A program made the translations under genes and the position numbers. A stretch of DNA of 64,000 nucleotides from Psychromonas sp. SP041 (lineage in GTDB: Bacteria; Pseudomonadota; Gammaproteobacteria; Enterobacterales; Psychromonadaceae): NCBI RefSeq assembly GCF_000470315.2, contig NZ_CBRF02000023.1, positions 1 to 64,000 of the forward strand, written 5' to 3'. Numbering within the stretch: position 1 is the stretch's first letter; every line of letters starts with the position of its first letter. Shown here in pieces: positions 28,901-38,193 of the stretch. A model generated the notes under the pieces. The model saw only the letters and a program-made list of their open reading frames with translations, made no database searches and had not been told where the DNA came from.

Positions 28901-29456
28901 AAATATTGTTGTTAGTGTCAATATTGATGCATTACAACTACAACAAGTTTCTTTTGTAGAACGACTTTCTTCGTTATTAGCCGCTCATCCCAATGTTCCT
29001 AAAGGGTCTCTTCAATTAGAAGTATTAGAAACAAGCGAATTAGCTGATGTAAAAGACGTCGCAAGAATAATGCATGCTTGTATTGAGCTAGGTGTTGGGT
29101 TTGCGTTGGATGATTTTGGAACGGGTTATTGTTCGTTAACGTATTTAAAACGTTTACCCGTTAACTTGATAAAAATAGATCAAAGCTTTATTTTTGGTAT
29201 GTTAGACGACTCTGAAGATTTGTCGATTGTTGAGGGCGTGATGGGGCTCTCTAAGGCTTTCGAGCTCGATATTATTGCTGAAGGTGTTGAAACACTTGAG
29301 CACGGAACCGCATTATTAGGGTTAGGTTGTTATTTAGCACAAGGATACGGTATCGCAAGACCTATGCCTGCTGCAGATATGCTAACCTGGTCAGAAAATT
29401 GGACACCTGATAAAGCTTGGTCGACGTTTAATTTAAGTGGAAACCTTAAAGATTAA
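25917..29456 (+). CDS. dCache-PAS-GGDEF-EAL cyclic-di-GMP protein
   Basis: A 1179-residue membrane sensor. The first transmembrane helix is about 10-30, with an extracytoplasmic dCache-like sensor to about 280. The second helix (about 284-307) is followed by a short HAMP-like linker. Three PAS domains (about 375-490, 500-610, 615-735) precede the GGDEF domain with intact motif RFGGDEFVAVLG. The C-terminal EAL domain has VEALIRWQHPE and DDFGTGYCSLTYLKRLP. Both catalytic motifs look intact, so it may make and degrade cyclic di-GMP in response to an external ligand and internal PAS signals. The gene stands alone. Confidence 0.92.
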   Translation: MDFFHTLKSRLLFLIFIVALPGLVAILFQATSERNNAIENARQLAVVIVDNISAEQTKIIENTKLFLQRLSQSPILLNPASVECSQFLANIHHLTDNYVNLGAPSVDGQLLCNATPLSETINVSDRAYIQQAITQRKFTIGQFQFDRATEKTSINFAYPIINAVNDVVGATVAAVSLDWWSKQLELANLPEKSVAYIIDSNHKIIALYPENKALLGLSLGSVQYSIKLMPDKKVKLVKDSNDYLRIFVSRALINMDDQEGTDGTVNIIVGIPFENELNIIDSRLLKIISILLFFVLIIVLFAIFTINKSVLKPLQTLKNSTKQFALGVDESVHSLEGTKEFVDLQEHFYLMAKTRLYAEEQLKFSQAFLQESEMRLSRHLQNTPLGSISWDKNFICTEWNRAAEHIFGYSSGEAIGAVVSDLIVSADLKEAFVRHYELLLKQEGGTYFKGSHLTKSGGNLNCSWHNTLILDKEGNANGFATLVKDITEEKRNQDTLDNFFKLPMNLHAIVNFDKSIIKVNKGWETILGHTSKALLGTNILTLMHPDDIQKSKIVRTTLQTDHDLLSFETRCKTKDGKYRLIAWSCTVSSEDRTYYAIGVDITDRRLIEDKLKLAAGVFTHAKEAVIIADESHHIIDVNDAFTKISGYSKEESIGQTTSMFSSGLETTEFYNEIYKIIAEKGHWTGEISNKCKNGTIISQLLTVSTINDTLGKISNYIALYTDISAIKEQQWQLERITHYDVLTGLPNRSLLADRLKQAMLFCERKKQSLAVIFLDLDGFKEINDAHGHKTGDKLLVEMASRIQACLGEGDTLARFGGDEFVAVLGNLDNAHDCEPILEELLSAVQIPLMIGHAAINISASIGVTIYPHDDVDAEQLLRHADQAMYTAKQEGKNRYYLFDMVQDIALKTQHEKLIRIETALQENEFVLYYQPKVNMITGELIGVEALIRWQHPELGLLPPIEFLPIIERHELTIKVGEWVIDTALAQITLWQKFGLNIVVSVNIDALQLQQVSFVERLSSLLAAHPNVPKGSLQLEVLETSELADVKDVARIMHACIELGVGFALDDFGTGYCSLTYLKRLPVNLIKIDQSFIFGMLDDSEDLSIVEGVMGLSKAFELDIIAEGVETLEHGTALLGLGCYLAQGYGIARPMPAADMLTWSENWTPDKAWSTFNLSGNLKD

Positions 29457-29823
29457 ACTTCAAACCTTAAATTTTTAACAAAACAGTAAAGTATGAAACC
29501 TCACATGATTGGGGCTTATTTTTATTGAGTTTTAAACCATTATTTTTAATTCTGTAAAAGTAATCTAAGACTGGTTTATATTTAAAGAATGCTATAAAAC
29601 TGCACAGAATTGAATATTTGTTTTTCTATCATGTTCGCTAAGTATTTATAATCTTTGTAAATAGATCACCGCTAATATTAAAACGGTCAAACAATAAAAG
29701 AAAATACTCCGCCAATAACGCTTCGAATCATTGATATCACTTCATTTTATTTCCGTTAACACCCTGATTATGCTTTAATACGGCGCTTAGATAGTCGTTA
29801 AATAAATAGCATTGGGGTTTACT
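29457..29823. other. Intergenic region before rluF
   Basis: About 370 AT-rich bases, in which I see no gene, strong hairpin or repeat. The rluF promoter must lie here, but I could not place it. Confidence 0.5.
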
Positions 29824-30837
29824 GTGAGTCAAGATATCGAGAAACGTCTTAATAAATTTATCAGTGATTCGGGACATTGTTCTCGACGTGAAGCAGATAA
29901 GTTAATTGAACAAAATCGCGTTAAAATTAATGGGCAAGTTCCTGAATTAGGCACTAAAGTTCAGCCAGGCGATGAAGTGTTTGTTGACGGTAAACGTATC
30001 AATAAAATAGCAGAGAATAAATCTGACCGTATTTATATTGCTTATAACAAACCAACAGGTATTACATGCACCACTGAACGTGATGTTTACGGTAATATTA
30101 TCGATGCTATTAGACATAAAGAACGTATTTTTCCCATCGGCCGTTTAGATAAACCTTCAGAAGGTTTAATCTTTCTTACTAGTGATGGTGACATCGTTAA
30201 TAAAATTTTACGCGCTGAAAATGCACATGATAAAGAATATCGTGTCACAGTCGACCAACCACTAAGTGAACGTTTTGTTGACCGTATGCAACGTGGTGTT
30301 CCTATTTTAGATACAATTACTAAACCTTGTATTGTTAAAGTTGAAAGTCGTTTTGTATTTACCATTATTTTAACGCAAGGCTTAAATCGTCAGATTCGCC
30401 GTATGTGTGAATATTTAGGTTATGAGGTTACGCGTCTACAACGTACACGTATCATGAATGTGACGTTGAATAACTTGAAAGCAGGGCAATGGCGAAATCT
30501 TTCTGAAAAAGAGATGGCTGAAATTAATACTGCAGTTGAAGGCTCTTCAAAAACAGCCGTTAATACTACCTTGCCTAAAGAACAGCAATCTACTGATCAA
30601 ACGAATAGTGATAAACTATCTCGTCAAAGAAAAGCTTCTGAGCCTACTGCTTCTGGTGCTTACTACGGTAAAGTTGAAAGAAGTGGCAACGCAGAAAGAA
30701 ATAATAGAAATGACAAGTATGGTTCGAATGATAGAACAGCCCCTAAAGCGAAGAAAGTATTTGTTAATAAAAATGCAAAACCAAGTACATCAAGTGCAAC
30801 AATCAACAAACCAAAGTTGTCATTAAAAAGAAAATGA
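29824..30837 (+). CDS. rluF: 23S rRNA pseudouridine synthase RluF
   Basis: A 337-residue RsuA-group pseudouridine synthase, close to E. coli RluF (23S U2604 and tRNA-Tyr U35). An S4 RNA-binding domain lies at about 6-65 (LNKFISDSGHCSRREADKLI). The catalytic block is FPIGRLDKPSEGLIFLT, with QGLNRQIRRMCEYLGYEVT further on. A lysine-rich, low-complexity C-terminal tail of about 90 residues is typical of RluF. I chose GTG 29824, which has TGGGG six bases upstream; TTG 29812 is an upstream alternative. The stop overlaps thiL by four bases. Confidence 0.93.
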   Translation: MSQDIEKRLNKFISDSGHCSRREADKLIEQNRVKINGQVPELGTKVQPGDEVFVDGKRINKIAENKSDRIYIAYNKPTGITCTTERDVYGNIIDAIRHKERIFPIGRLDKPSEGLIFLTSDGDIVNKILRAENAHDKEYRVTVDQPLSERFVDRMQRGVPILDTITKPCIVKVESRFVFTIILTQGLNRQIRRMCEYLGYEVTRLQRTRIMNVTLNNLKAGQWRNLSEKEMAEINTAVEGSSKTAVNTTLPKEQQSTDQTNSDKLSRQRKASEPTASGAYYGKVERSGNAERNNRNDKYGSNDRTAPKAKKVFVNKNAKPSTSSATINKPKLSLKRK

Positions 30838-31880
30838 GCCAAGGTGAATTCGATATAATTAAACGTTATTTTCAACGCCCAACAAATAAAGTTGATGGTG
30901 TTGAAATTGGCATCGGTGATGATTGTGCAATATTGAATGTTCCTGAAAGGCATCAATTAGCCGTCACTACTGACAGCTTAGTCAGTGGAGTACATTTTTT
31001 TCATGATGTTGATGCTTACCGTTTAGGTTATAAATCTTTGGCTGTTAACTTAAGCGATTTAGCAGCCATGGGCGCAACAGCAAAATGGGTTTCTTTGGCC
31101 ATTACGTTACCAACAATCGATGAAACTTGGTTAGCTGATTTTTGCAGAGGTTTTTTTGCGTTAGCCGATAAATATAATGTGCAATTAATTGGTGGAGATA
31201 CCACAAAAGGTCCGCTATCAATTACCATTTCAGCTAAAGGTATCGTTAAAACAGGTCAAGCTTTAACACGTAGCGGTGCTCAAGTTGGCGATGTAATTTG
31301 TGTGAGTGGTTGTTTAGGTGATGGCGCTTTAGGGCTCGCTGTTAAGCTGTTATCGACTGAAGCACAACAACTTACCCCAGAAAACCAACAAGTATTTATC
31401 AATGCGTTAGAGCTTACTGAACCTCGTTTAGAACTGGCTAAACTGCTCGTTGGCTATGCGTCCAGTTGTATTGATATCTCTGATGGTTTGAGTCAAGATC
31501 TCTCGCATATCCTTAAAAAATCACAGTGTAACGCTGAGATTACATTAGATAAATTACCTTTTTCCGATGCAGTGTTAAATGAAATTAAATTAGGTCATCT
31601 TCCGTTATCACAGGTGTGGCAATATGCGGTGAATGGCGGAGATGATTATGAATTATTATTTACCATTCCTGCAGATAAAATGAGTGCATTTCACGCCTTA
31701 TTAAAAACACAGTCAACGTTAGACGATGTGGCTTGTTATGAAATTGGTAAAATAACAGAGTCTACGCTTATTGATAGCAATAAATCGACCAGCATATCGT
31801 CAACAACACCTTCTATATTATTCACTCATCTACAACAGTCTGTTGATTTAAATAGCAGCGGCTGGGATCATTTCAAATAA
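30834..31880 (+). CDS. thiL: Thiamine-monophosphate kinase
   Basis: A 348-residue ThiL, which phosphorylates thiamine monophosphate to the active diphosphate. Family landmarks are GEFDIIKRYF at the start, IGDDCAIL, TTDSLVSGVHF, YKSLAVNLSDLAAMGA and IGGDTTKG, all in the ATP/Mg-binding N-terminal half. IDISDGLSQDLSHI and NGGDDYELLFT are in the C-terminal half. It overlaps rluF (ATGA) and is followed nine bases later by pgpA, the common thiL-pgpA pairing. Confidence 0.96.
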   Translation: MSQGEFDIIKRYFQRPTNKVDGVEIGIGDDCAILNVPERHQLAVTTDSLVSGVHFFHDVDAYRLGYKSLAVNLSDLAAMGATAKWVSLAITLPTIDETWLADFCRGFFALADKYNVQLIGGDTTKGPLSITISAKGIVKTGQALTRSGAQVGDVICVSGCLGDGALGLAVKLLSTEAQQLTPENQQVFINALELTEPRLELAKLLVGYASSCIDISDGLSQDLSHILKKSQCNAEITLDKLPFSDAVLNEIKLGHLPLSQVWQYAVNGGDDYELLFTIPADKMSAFHALLKTQSTLDDVACYEIGKITESTLIDSNKSTSISSTTPSILFTHLQQSVDLNSSGWDHFK

Positions 31881-31889
31881 GGTAATAAC

Positions 31890-32408
31890 ATGTTAAATCG
31901 TGATGATTTAAAAGGCTTAAAGCTGTCGAATCCAATACATTTAGCCGCTGTCGGTTTTGGTAGTGGTTTAGCACCTAAAGCACCAGGAACATTCGGTACA
32001 TTAGCGGCAGTGCCACTTTTTTATCTTTTAGCAATGCTTAGCATCGAATCTTATATTGCTGTCTTGGTCATCACTAGCTTTGCTGGATTTTGGTTTTGCC
32101 ATGTGACGAGTGATGCAATGGGCGTACATGATCATAAAGCGATTGTATGGGATGAGTTTGTAGGTTATTGGATTACTATGTTACCTGTTTTATTCTTTTA
32201 TCCAGACCTCAACAATACAATGGATATACCTTTTATTTGGATTGCTGTTGGTTTTGCTTTATTTCGTTTTTTTGATGTACTAAAACCTTTCCCTATTAGC
32301 TGGTTAGATAAAAAAGTACATGGTGGTTTTGGGATCATGATTGACGATATCGTCGCTGGAGTGTTTGCTGCAATTGGATTGCTTTTGATAATTCAATATT
32401 GGGGGTAA
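31890..32408 (+). CDS. pgpA: Phosphatidylglycerophosphatase A
   Basis: A 172-residue inner-membrane phosphatase that makes phosphatidylglycerol from its phosphate. Conserved segments are GFGSGLAPKAPGTFGTLAAV, IVWDEFVGYWITM and RFFDVLKPFPISWLDKK, with GGFGIMIDDIVAG near the end. Four hydrophobic helices are apparent. It sits between thiL and the binding-protein gene, whose start lies two bases after its stop. Confidence 0.95.
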   Translation: MLNRDDLKGLKLSNPIHLAAVGFGSGLAPKAPGTFGTLAAVPLFYLLAMLSIESYIAVLVITSFAGFWFCHVTSDAMGVHDHKAIVWDEFVGYWITMLPVLFFYPDLNNTMDIPFIWIAVGFALFRFFDVLKPFPISWLDKKVHGGFGIMIDDIVAGVFAAIGLLLIIQYWG

Positions 32409-32410
32409 AT

Positions 32411-33982
32411 ATGTTACTACGTTGGCTTATTCTTTCTGTCACCTTTTATGCAGCTAGTAGTGTTGCACAAAGTCAGAATATATTTAATCCGCAGGCGATT
32501 ACGGTCGCTATTGATAAAACACCTGTTTCATTTAATCCTTATTCTGATCAAGCATTAATGAGCCAGCAATTTAAGCACCTGTTATTTGATCCGTTATTCC
32601 GTTGGGATAAAAATCAAAAAATAGAAGCTCGCTTAGTCAAAAGTTGGAAGCGTATCGATAAGAAAACTGTGCGTTTTTCACTACGAGAAAATATACACTT
32701 CCATACCGGCAATATACTCACAGCAAATGACGTACTTTGGTCTTTTGAACAAGCAAAGAAACAAATCAATAGTAACTTTCTTAGTAAGCTGGATTGGGTC
32801 AAAGCGAATAACCAAAATAGTTTTGATATTAGAACAAGTCTCAGTGATATTCAGTTGCTAGATTACCTCACTAATGTGTTTATATTAGATTCAAGATTCT
32901 ATGAAAAGAATGCCAATGTCTTAGATACATCGCCTTCTATTATATTACCACCAGTCAGAAATTTACCTATGTCCGGTACGGGTCCTTATTTAATTCAACA
33001 ATATAACCCTGTATTAGGAATGGTTGTTGTGGCGAATCCAAACTATTGGGACGGTTTCCCTAAGGTTCAATTCTTTCGATTCATGCGTATTAATAAGCCC
33101 CAATCTCGCTTATTCGCTTTATTAGCTGATGATGTACAAGTGAGTTATGCCATCCCTAATAAAAGCACTGAAGACCTTGAAAGTAATACCACCAAAAACT
33201 TAGTTAAAGTTCCTTCTTCAAATGTTGTTTTTTTAACAATTAACGATAAATTATCACCAGTACTAAAAAATAAAGAAGCGCGAGATGCTATTCATTTAGC
33301 TATTAATCAAGCGGGTATGCTGAAATATATTTTAAAAGATAACGGTCAACTTCATCCTTCTGTGATGGCGCTAGCCGACAATACATTTTCAGATAAACCC
33401 AATAAAACCAATGAAGAAATGCCTGAGTATAATTTAGATAAATCTAAAGCCTTAGTGAAGGCAATGAAATTACCGAAACAGATGTCGTTGTTGGTGATGT
33501 TAGATGATGTTGGGAATACAAAGAAAGTCGCTGAAGCATTAAGTAAAATGTTAAAGAGGGCGGGTATTGTCGTTGCGACACAAGAAATTAGTTCTGAAGA
33601 AATATGGAAAAATACTAATCTGTATTATGACCTAACCATTTCTACTTGGCAGACTCAATTAATGAGCCAAGATAATATGTATGAAAATTTATTCTTACAA
33701 AGTTATTTAACAGGGTATCTTCAGGATAAGTTTAAAGAGCGAGGGTTAAAGCATAACTTTAAACAAGAATCTAATTATTTTAAAACCTTACAGCAGGATA
33801 ATTGGGTTATCCCATTGTTTTATCAAGATAAAATTTGGGCTCAAAATAATAAGTTTAATCTAGATGAGATATTCTCAAGCAATGGCATCCCTTATTGGTC
33901 ATTATTAAAGTTAAAGAAGACTGAAGATAAGCCAAATAATGAAGATGTGCTGTTAAAGCTTAAAGATAAAAAGGAAAGATAG
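32411..33982 (+). CDS. SapA/OppA-type peptide-binding protein (family 5)
   Basis: A 523-residue extracellular solute-binding protein of family 5. A signal peptide (about 1-20) is followed by the family entry VAIDKTPVSFNPYSD. The signature region includes FHTGNILTANDVLWSFE, then MSGTGPYLIQQYNPV and later AIHLAINQAGMLKYIL. Similarity of layout suggests a SapA-like periplasmic peptide receptor. No permease or ATPase genes accompany it; it ends the rluF-thiL-pgpA run and is followed by a terminator. ATG 32411 has GGGGGT at good distance; an upstream in-frame TTG is less likely. Confidence 0.82.
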   Translation: MLLRWLILSVTFYAASSVAQSQNIFNPQAITVAIDKTPVSFNPYSDQALMSQQFKHLLFDPLFRWDKNQKIEARLVKSWKRIDKKTVRFSLRENIHFHTGNILTANDVLWSFEQAKKQINSNFLSKLDWVKANNQNSFDIRTSLSDIQLLDYLTNVFILDSRFYEKNANVLDTSPSIILPPVRNLPMSGTGPYLIQQYNPVLGMVVVANPNYWDGFPKVQFFRFMRINKPQSRLFALLADDVQVSYAIPNKSTEDLESNTTKNLVKVPSSNVVFLTINDKLSPVLKNKEARDAIHLAINQAGMLKYILKDNGQLHPSVMALADNTFSDKPNKTNEEMPEYNLDKSKALVKAMKLPKQMSLLVMLDDVGNTKKVAEALSKMLKRAGIVVATQEISSEEIWKNTNLYYDLTISTWQTQLMSQDNMYENLFLQSYLTGYLQDKFKERGLKHNFKQESNYFKTLQQDNWVIPLFYQDKIWAQNNKFNLDEIFSSNGIPYWSLLKLKKTEDKPNNEDVLLKLKDKKER

Positions 33983-33987
33983 AAAAG

Positions 33988-34035
33988 AACCAACATCATG
34001 AAGTAACATTACTCGTTGCATGATGTTGGTTTTTG
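33988..34035 (+). terminator. Terminator after the binding-protein gene
   Basis: AACCAACATCATG and CATGATGTTGGTT form a 13-base stem, with further pairing (AGTAA/TTACT) inside the 18-base loop, then a T-run. A second small hairpin (34039-34063, AAGCACTC/GAGTGCTT) follows on the dxs side. Confidence 0.85.
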
Positions 34036-34178
34036 ATTAAGCACTCTTATTTAAGGAGTGCTTAAAGATTTTAATTAACTGCCTTGTGAGTTACTGAAAT
34101 TTAATGATATAAATTAATTGACTCACTTAATGACAGTTAGCTTAAATGGTTTAAAGTCTAAATGTTTATGCTCAATGC

Positions 34179-36038
34179 TTATGAAAAGAAGTTCACTATC
34201 TGCTCTTCAATCCCATCACTATCAAGTTTCAACATGTGGTAAATTTCTTGTTGTGTACCTTGTTCAATAAACGAATCAGGTAACCCTAAGTGTTGTATTT
34301 TACCCGTATATTGCTGTGTCATTAAGAACTCACTAACGGCAGAACCTGCACCACCTGCAATACTATTTTCTTCAATCGTCACAATCTGAGAATGGCTTTC
34401 AGCAAGTCGCTTCAATAATGATTTATCTAATGGTTTTACAAATCGCATATCGATTAACGTTGCATTAAGTTTTTCTGCAACCGGAGCCGCTGCTTGTAAA
34501 AATGTACCAAAACATAAAATCGCTGTTTTACTACCTTCAGCAACGACTTTTGCTTTACCAATTTCTAATTGTGTCATTACTGCTTCAACTGCTATTCCTG
34601 TTCCACTACCTCTCGGATAACGAACAGCCGCTGGTGTATTAAGTAAATGTCCGGTGTATAACATATTACGACATTCTTGTTCATCAGAAGGGGTCATAAC
34701 CGTCATGTTAGGGACACAACGTAAAAAGCTTAAGTCGTAAGCACCTTGATGTGTAGGCCCATCAGCGCCCACAATACCCGCTCTATCAATAGCAAACAAA
34801 ACACCGAGGTTCTGAATCGCTACATCGTGGATCACTTGGTCGTAGGCACGTTGTAAAAAGCTTGAGTAGATAGCAACGATAGGATTTAAATCTGCAATCG
34901 CCATACCTGCTGCTAATGTCACTGCATGTTGTTCTGCAATCGCAACATCGTAATATTTATCCGGGTGGCGTTTAGAAAACTCAACCATACCAGAACCTTC
35001 ACGCATAGCAGGTGTAATTGCGGTGAGTTTAGGGTCTTTGTCGGCCATGTCATTTAGCCACTGACCAAATATTTTAGAAAAAGTCGGTGCAGATGGTTTA
35101 GGAATCGGTAATGCTTGATCGGGTGTGAACTTGGGTACCGCATGATAAGTGATCGGGTCCAGTTCTGCTTGTTTGTAACCTTTACCCTTTTTAGTCATGA
35201 CATGTAAAAATTGTGGACCAGAATGAGAACGCATATTGCGTAAGGTATCGACTAATGCAATTACATTATGTCCATCCATTGGGCCAATATAATTAAAACC
35301 AAACTCTTCAAAAATAGTGCCTGGTGAAACCATGCCTTTTAAATGCTCTTCAGTCTTTTTCGCTAATTCTTTAATCGGTGGAATATTAGATAATACTTTT
35401 TTGCTGCTTTCACGAAATTGAGTATATAAATCACCAGATAATATTTTAGCGAGATGATTATTTAAAGCACCAACATTTTCTGAAATAGACATTTCATTAT
35501 CATTGAGAATGACTAACATATCGTTATGCAAAGAACCTGCATGATTTAAAGCTTCAAATGCCATGCCTGCAGTAATTGCACCATCGCCAATCACGGCAAC
35601 GACTTTACGGTCTTTTTTCTCTTTTCCTGCTGCAATCGCTAAACCGAGTGCTGCACCAATAGACGTTGATGAGTGTCCAACACTTAAAACATCATATTCA
35701 CTTTCTTCGCGCCATGGAAAAGGGTGTAAACCTTTAAACATTCTAATATTTTCCATTTGGTCACGACGACCCGTTAAGATCTTATGCGGGTAAGCTTGAT
35801 GGCCAACATCCCAAACAAGGTGATCAAATGGGGTGTGGTAAACATAATGTAAAGCTACGGTTAATTCGACAACACCTAAACCTGAAGCTAGATGACCACT
35901 GGTCTGGCTAACACTGGTTAATAAAAATTGACGCAATTCTTCGCACAGTGCAGGGAGCTGGTGTTTTTTTAATAGACGCAGATCTTCTGGATAATTAATA
36001 TCAGCGAGCAACGGGTAATTTTTTAAATCCAATGGCAT
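34179..36038 (-). CDS. dxs: 1-deoxy-D-xylulose-5-phosphate synthase
   Basis: A 619-residue thiamine-diphosphate enzyme, the first step of the MEP isoprenoid pathway (pyruvate plus glyceraldehyde 3-phosphate). Landmarks are [19 protein letters not shown], the ThDP motif [20 protein letters not shown]...[29 protein letters not shown] with the catalytic glutamate, and [16 protein letters not shown]. Length matches E. coli Dxs. It starts three bases after the ispA stop, in the usual xseB-ispA-dxs operon. Confidence 0.97.
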   Translation of the reverse strand: MPLDLKNYPLLADINYPEDLRLLKKHQLPALCEELRQFLLTSVSQTSGHLASGLGVVELTVALHYVYHTPFDHLVWDVGHQAYPHKILTGRRDQMENIRMFKGLHPFPWREESEYDVLSVGHSSTSIGAALGLAIAAGKEKKDRKVVAVIGDGAITAGMAFEALNHAGSLHNDMLVILNDNEMSISENVGALNNHLAKILSGDLYTQFRESSKKVLSNIPPIKELAKKTEEHLKGMVSPGTIFEEFGFNYIGPMDGHNVIALVDTLRNMRSHSGPQFLHVMTKKGKGYKQAELDPITYHAVPKFTPDQALPIPKPSAPTFSKIFGQWLNDMADKDPKLTAITPAMREGSGMVEFSKRHPDKYYDVAIAEQHAVTLAAGMAIADLNPIVAIYSSFLQRAYDQVIHDVAIQNLGVLFAIDRAGIVGADGPTHQGAYDLSFLRCVPNMTVMTPSDEQECRNMLYTGHLLNTPAAVRYPRGSGTGIAVEAVMTQLEIGKAKVVAEGSKTAILCFGTFLQAAAPVAEKLNATLIDMRFVKPLDKSLLKRLAESHSQIVTIEENSIAGGAGSAVSEFLMTQQYTGKIQHLGLPDSFIEQGTQQEIYHMLKLDSDGIEEQIVNFFS

Positions 36039-36041
36039 ATT

Positions 36042-36932
36042 TTATTTATCACGTTTGATGATGTAGTGAGAGAACAACTCGAGTAACTGAGTATTATAAG
36101 GTAATTGTGATAAAGCATGAAGCGCTTCTTTATATAAGTCTTGTGCTTTTTGTTGTGCTGCTGGTAAACCTAGTAAAGCTGGGTAGGTTGATTTATTCAA
36201 CTCTTGGTCAGAACCCTGTGGTTTACCTAAGGTTTGAGTATCACTAGTAATATCTAATATATCATCTTGTACTTGGAAAGCTAACCCTATCGCCGTCGCA
36301 AAACGTGTTAATAGTGCAAACTCTTGCGGGTCAATATCAGATTTAGTTAATGCGCTCATTTGCACCGCGGCTAATATGAGAGCTCCGGTTTTGGCATTAT
36401 GGATCGTTTCTAATTCAATTAATGAAATGGCGGTATTTTCAGCCGCTATATCTAATACTTGTCCTGCACACATGCCTTTTTCACCAGATGCTCTAGCTAA
36501 TGTGTTGATGATTTTCAATTGTGCTTGAGGTAATAAATGTTCAATATCTGTTGATAAAATGTCAAAGGCTAAGGTTTGTAATGCGTCACCAGCTAATATC
36601 GCAGTCGCTTCATCATATTTAATGTGGCAAGTCGGGTGACCGCGACGAAGTGCATCATCGTCCATTGCAGGTAAGTCATCATGTATTAGAGAGTAAGCAT
36701 GAATACATTCAATAGCGGCTGCAAGCGGGTCAAGTGTTTCAAGCTTACTACCTAGCATTTGTCCTACGGCATACACTAAGAAAGGTCTGACTCGTTTTCC
36801 TCCTAGTAATGCACCATAAGTCATTGCTTCATTTAGTTTTTTTGAAGCGGGGCTGGAGTAATTAATGTGTTTTTCAAGCTGTTCATTTACACGTACTTGA
36901 AATTGTTGCATGGTAGAAGTTAATTGTGTCAT
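36042..36932 (-). CDS. ispA: Farnesyl diphosphate synthase
   Basis: A 296-residue trans-prenyltransferase that builds geranyl and farnesyl diphosphate. The first aspartate-rich motif is DDLPAMDDDALRRGHPTCH and the second is FQVQDDILDITSDTQTLGKP. GALLGGKRVRPFLVYAVG is the N-terminal substrate-binding block. It is the middle gene of xseB-ispA-dxs. The 36-base gap to xseB and 3-base gap to dxs indicate one transcript. Confidence 0.96.
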   Translation of the reverse strand: MTQLTSTMQQFQVRVNEQLEKHINYSSPASKKLNEAMTYGALLGGKRVRPFLVYAVGQMLGSKLETLDPLAAAIECIHAYSLIHDDLPAMDDDALRRGHPTCHIKYDEATAILAGDALQTLAFDILSTDIEHLLPQAQLKIINTLARASGEKGMCAGQVLDIAAENTAISLIELETIHNAKTGALILAAVQMSALTKSDIDPQEFALLTRFATAIGLAFQVQDDILDITSDTQTLGKPQGSDQELNKSTYPALLGLPAAQQKAQDLYKEALHALSQLPYNTQLLELFSHYIIKRDK

Positions 36933-36968
36933 CTAGGCTGCTTAGTATTTGAAATGTAAGACAAAAAG

Positions 36969-37202
36969 TTATTCTTCAAAGTTCTGTAAAGGCGCTTGAA
37001 CATCATTTTGCATTAAAATGCTCACTTGTTGCTGAGCGTGTTGTAACTTTTGACTATTGCTACGCGCTAAAGAAATACCGCGTTCAAATTGCTTTAAAGC
37101 GTCTTCAAGTGGTAAATCACCGACTTCTAAATGTTGAACAATTTGTTCAAGTTCAGTAATTGCTTCTTCGTATTGCATATTTTCAGGTTTTTTTAAGGCC
37201 AT
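36969..37202 (-). CDS. xseB: Exodeoxyribonuclease VII small subunit
   Basis: A 77-residue small subunit of exonuclease VII. The conserved core is YEEAITELEQIVQHLEVGDL followed by LEDALKQFERGISLARS; the whole protein is helical. It partners the large subunit XseA (not in the window) in degrading single-stranded DNA. It is the first gene of the operon with ispA and dxs, the standard gammaproteobacterial arrangement. Confidence 0.95.
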   Translation of the reverse strand: MALKKPENMQYEEAITELEQIVQHLEVGDLPLEDALKQFERGISLARSNSQKLQHAQQQVSILMQNDVQAPLQNFEE

Positions 37203-37419
37203 GGGGCATCTCTTTTCTATAATTTGTGCAAGATTACCGTGCCTGTTAAGGATGTCAAACTAACGTATAAAAATAATTTCGAAATAGTGAAGTTGTAAGC
37301 TGTTTGATTACTTGCAAAAGATCTGATTTTAAATGATAGTTTATGACTACAAACTAACCATAAATAGCTATACTATCTACTTAACAATGCATTAATTTTA
37401 AATTAAAAAGGATTTATCT

Positions 37420-38193
37420 GTGGATTTAGCAACACTCGTTGGAATTATAGGCGCTTTTGGCTTTGTCGTAATGGCAATGTTGATGGGAGGAACCATCGAT
37501 ATGTTCGTTGATGTGACTTCTATTTTGATCGTGTTTGGCGGTACGGCCTTTGTTGTCATGATGAAATATAACATCGGACAATTTTTTGGGGCGATCAAAA
37601 TTGCAATGAAAGCATTTATGTTTAAAACAGATTCTCCTGAAGAGCTAATAATAAAGACAGTAGAGATGGCTGATGCTGCTCGTAAAGGAGGATTCTTAGC
37701 ACTTGAAGAAGCAGAGATAACAAATCCTTTTATGCAGAAGGGAGTTGATATGTTAGTTGATGGTCACGATGCTGATGTTGTAAGACAGACATTGCAAAAT
37801 GATATTCGATTAACCTCTGAACGACATGAAGTAGGTGCAGATATATTCAAAAATTTTGGTGATGTAGCACCAGCAATGGGTATGATTGGTACCTTGATTG
37901 GCTTAGTAGCAATGTTATCTAACATGGATGACCCTAAATCGATTGGTCCTGCGATGGCGGTTGCGTTATTGACTACGTTATACGGGGCGGTAGTTGCTAA
38001 CATGGTCGCACTGCCTATTTCAGACAAACTTAAATTAAGAGCTCAAGAAGAAAAATTGAATCGTAGCCTTATATTAGATGGCGTATTAGGTATTCAAGAT
38101 GGCCAAAATCCACGCGTTATTGAAGGTGTATTACGTAATTACTTGCCAGAATCAAAACGAGGTAGTGGTGCTGCCGATGGTGGAGCTGAATAA
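37420..38193 (+). CDS. pomA: Sodium-type flagellar stator protein PomA
   Basis: A 257-residue MotA/PomA-family stator subunit with four transmembrane helices. The N-terminus DLATLVGIIGAFGFVVMAML and the C-terminal pair (VAPAMGMIGTLIGLVAMLSN and AVALLTTLYGAVVANMVALP) fit PomA rather than proton-type MotA. The cytoplasmic loop between helices 2 and 3 holds the charged residues that contact FliG. It starts with GTG after AAAAGGAT. It overlaps pomB by one base (TAATG). Confidence 0.94.
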   Translation: MDLATLVGIIGAFGFVVMAMLMGGTIDMFVDVTSILIVFGGTAFVVMMKYNIGQFFGAIKIAMKAFMFKTDSPEELIIKTVEMADAARKGGFLALEEAEITNPFMQKGVDMLVDGHDADVVRQTLQNDIRLTSERHEVGADIFKNFGDVAPAMGMIGTLIGLVAMLSNMDDPKSIGPAMAVALLTTLYGAVVANMVALPISDKLKLRAQEEKLNRSLILDGVLGIQDGQNPRVIEGVLRNYLPESKRGSGAADGGAE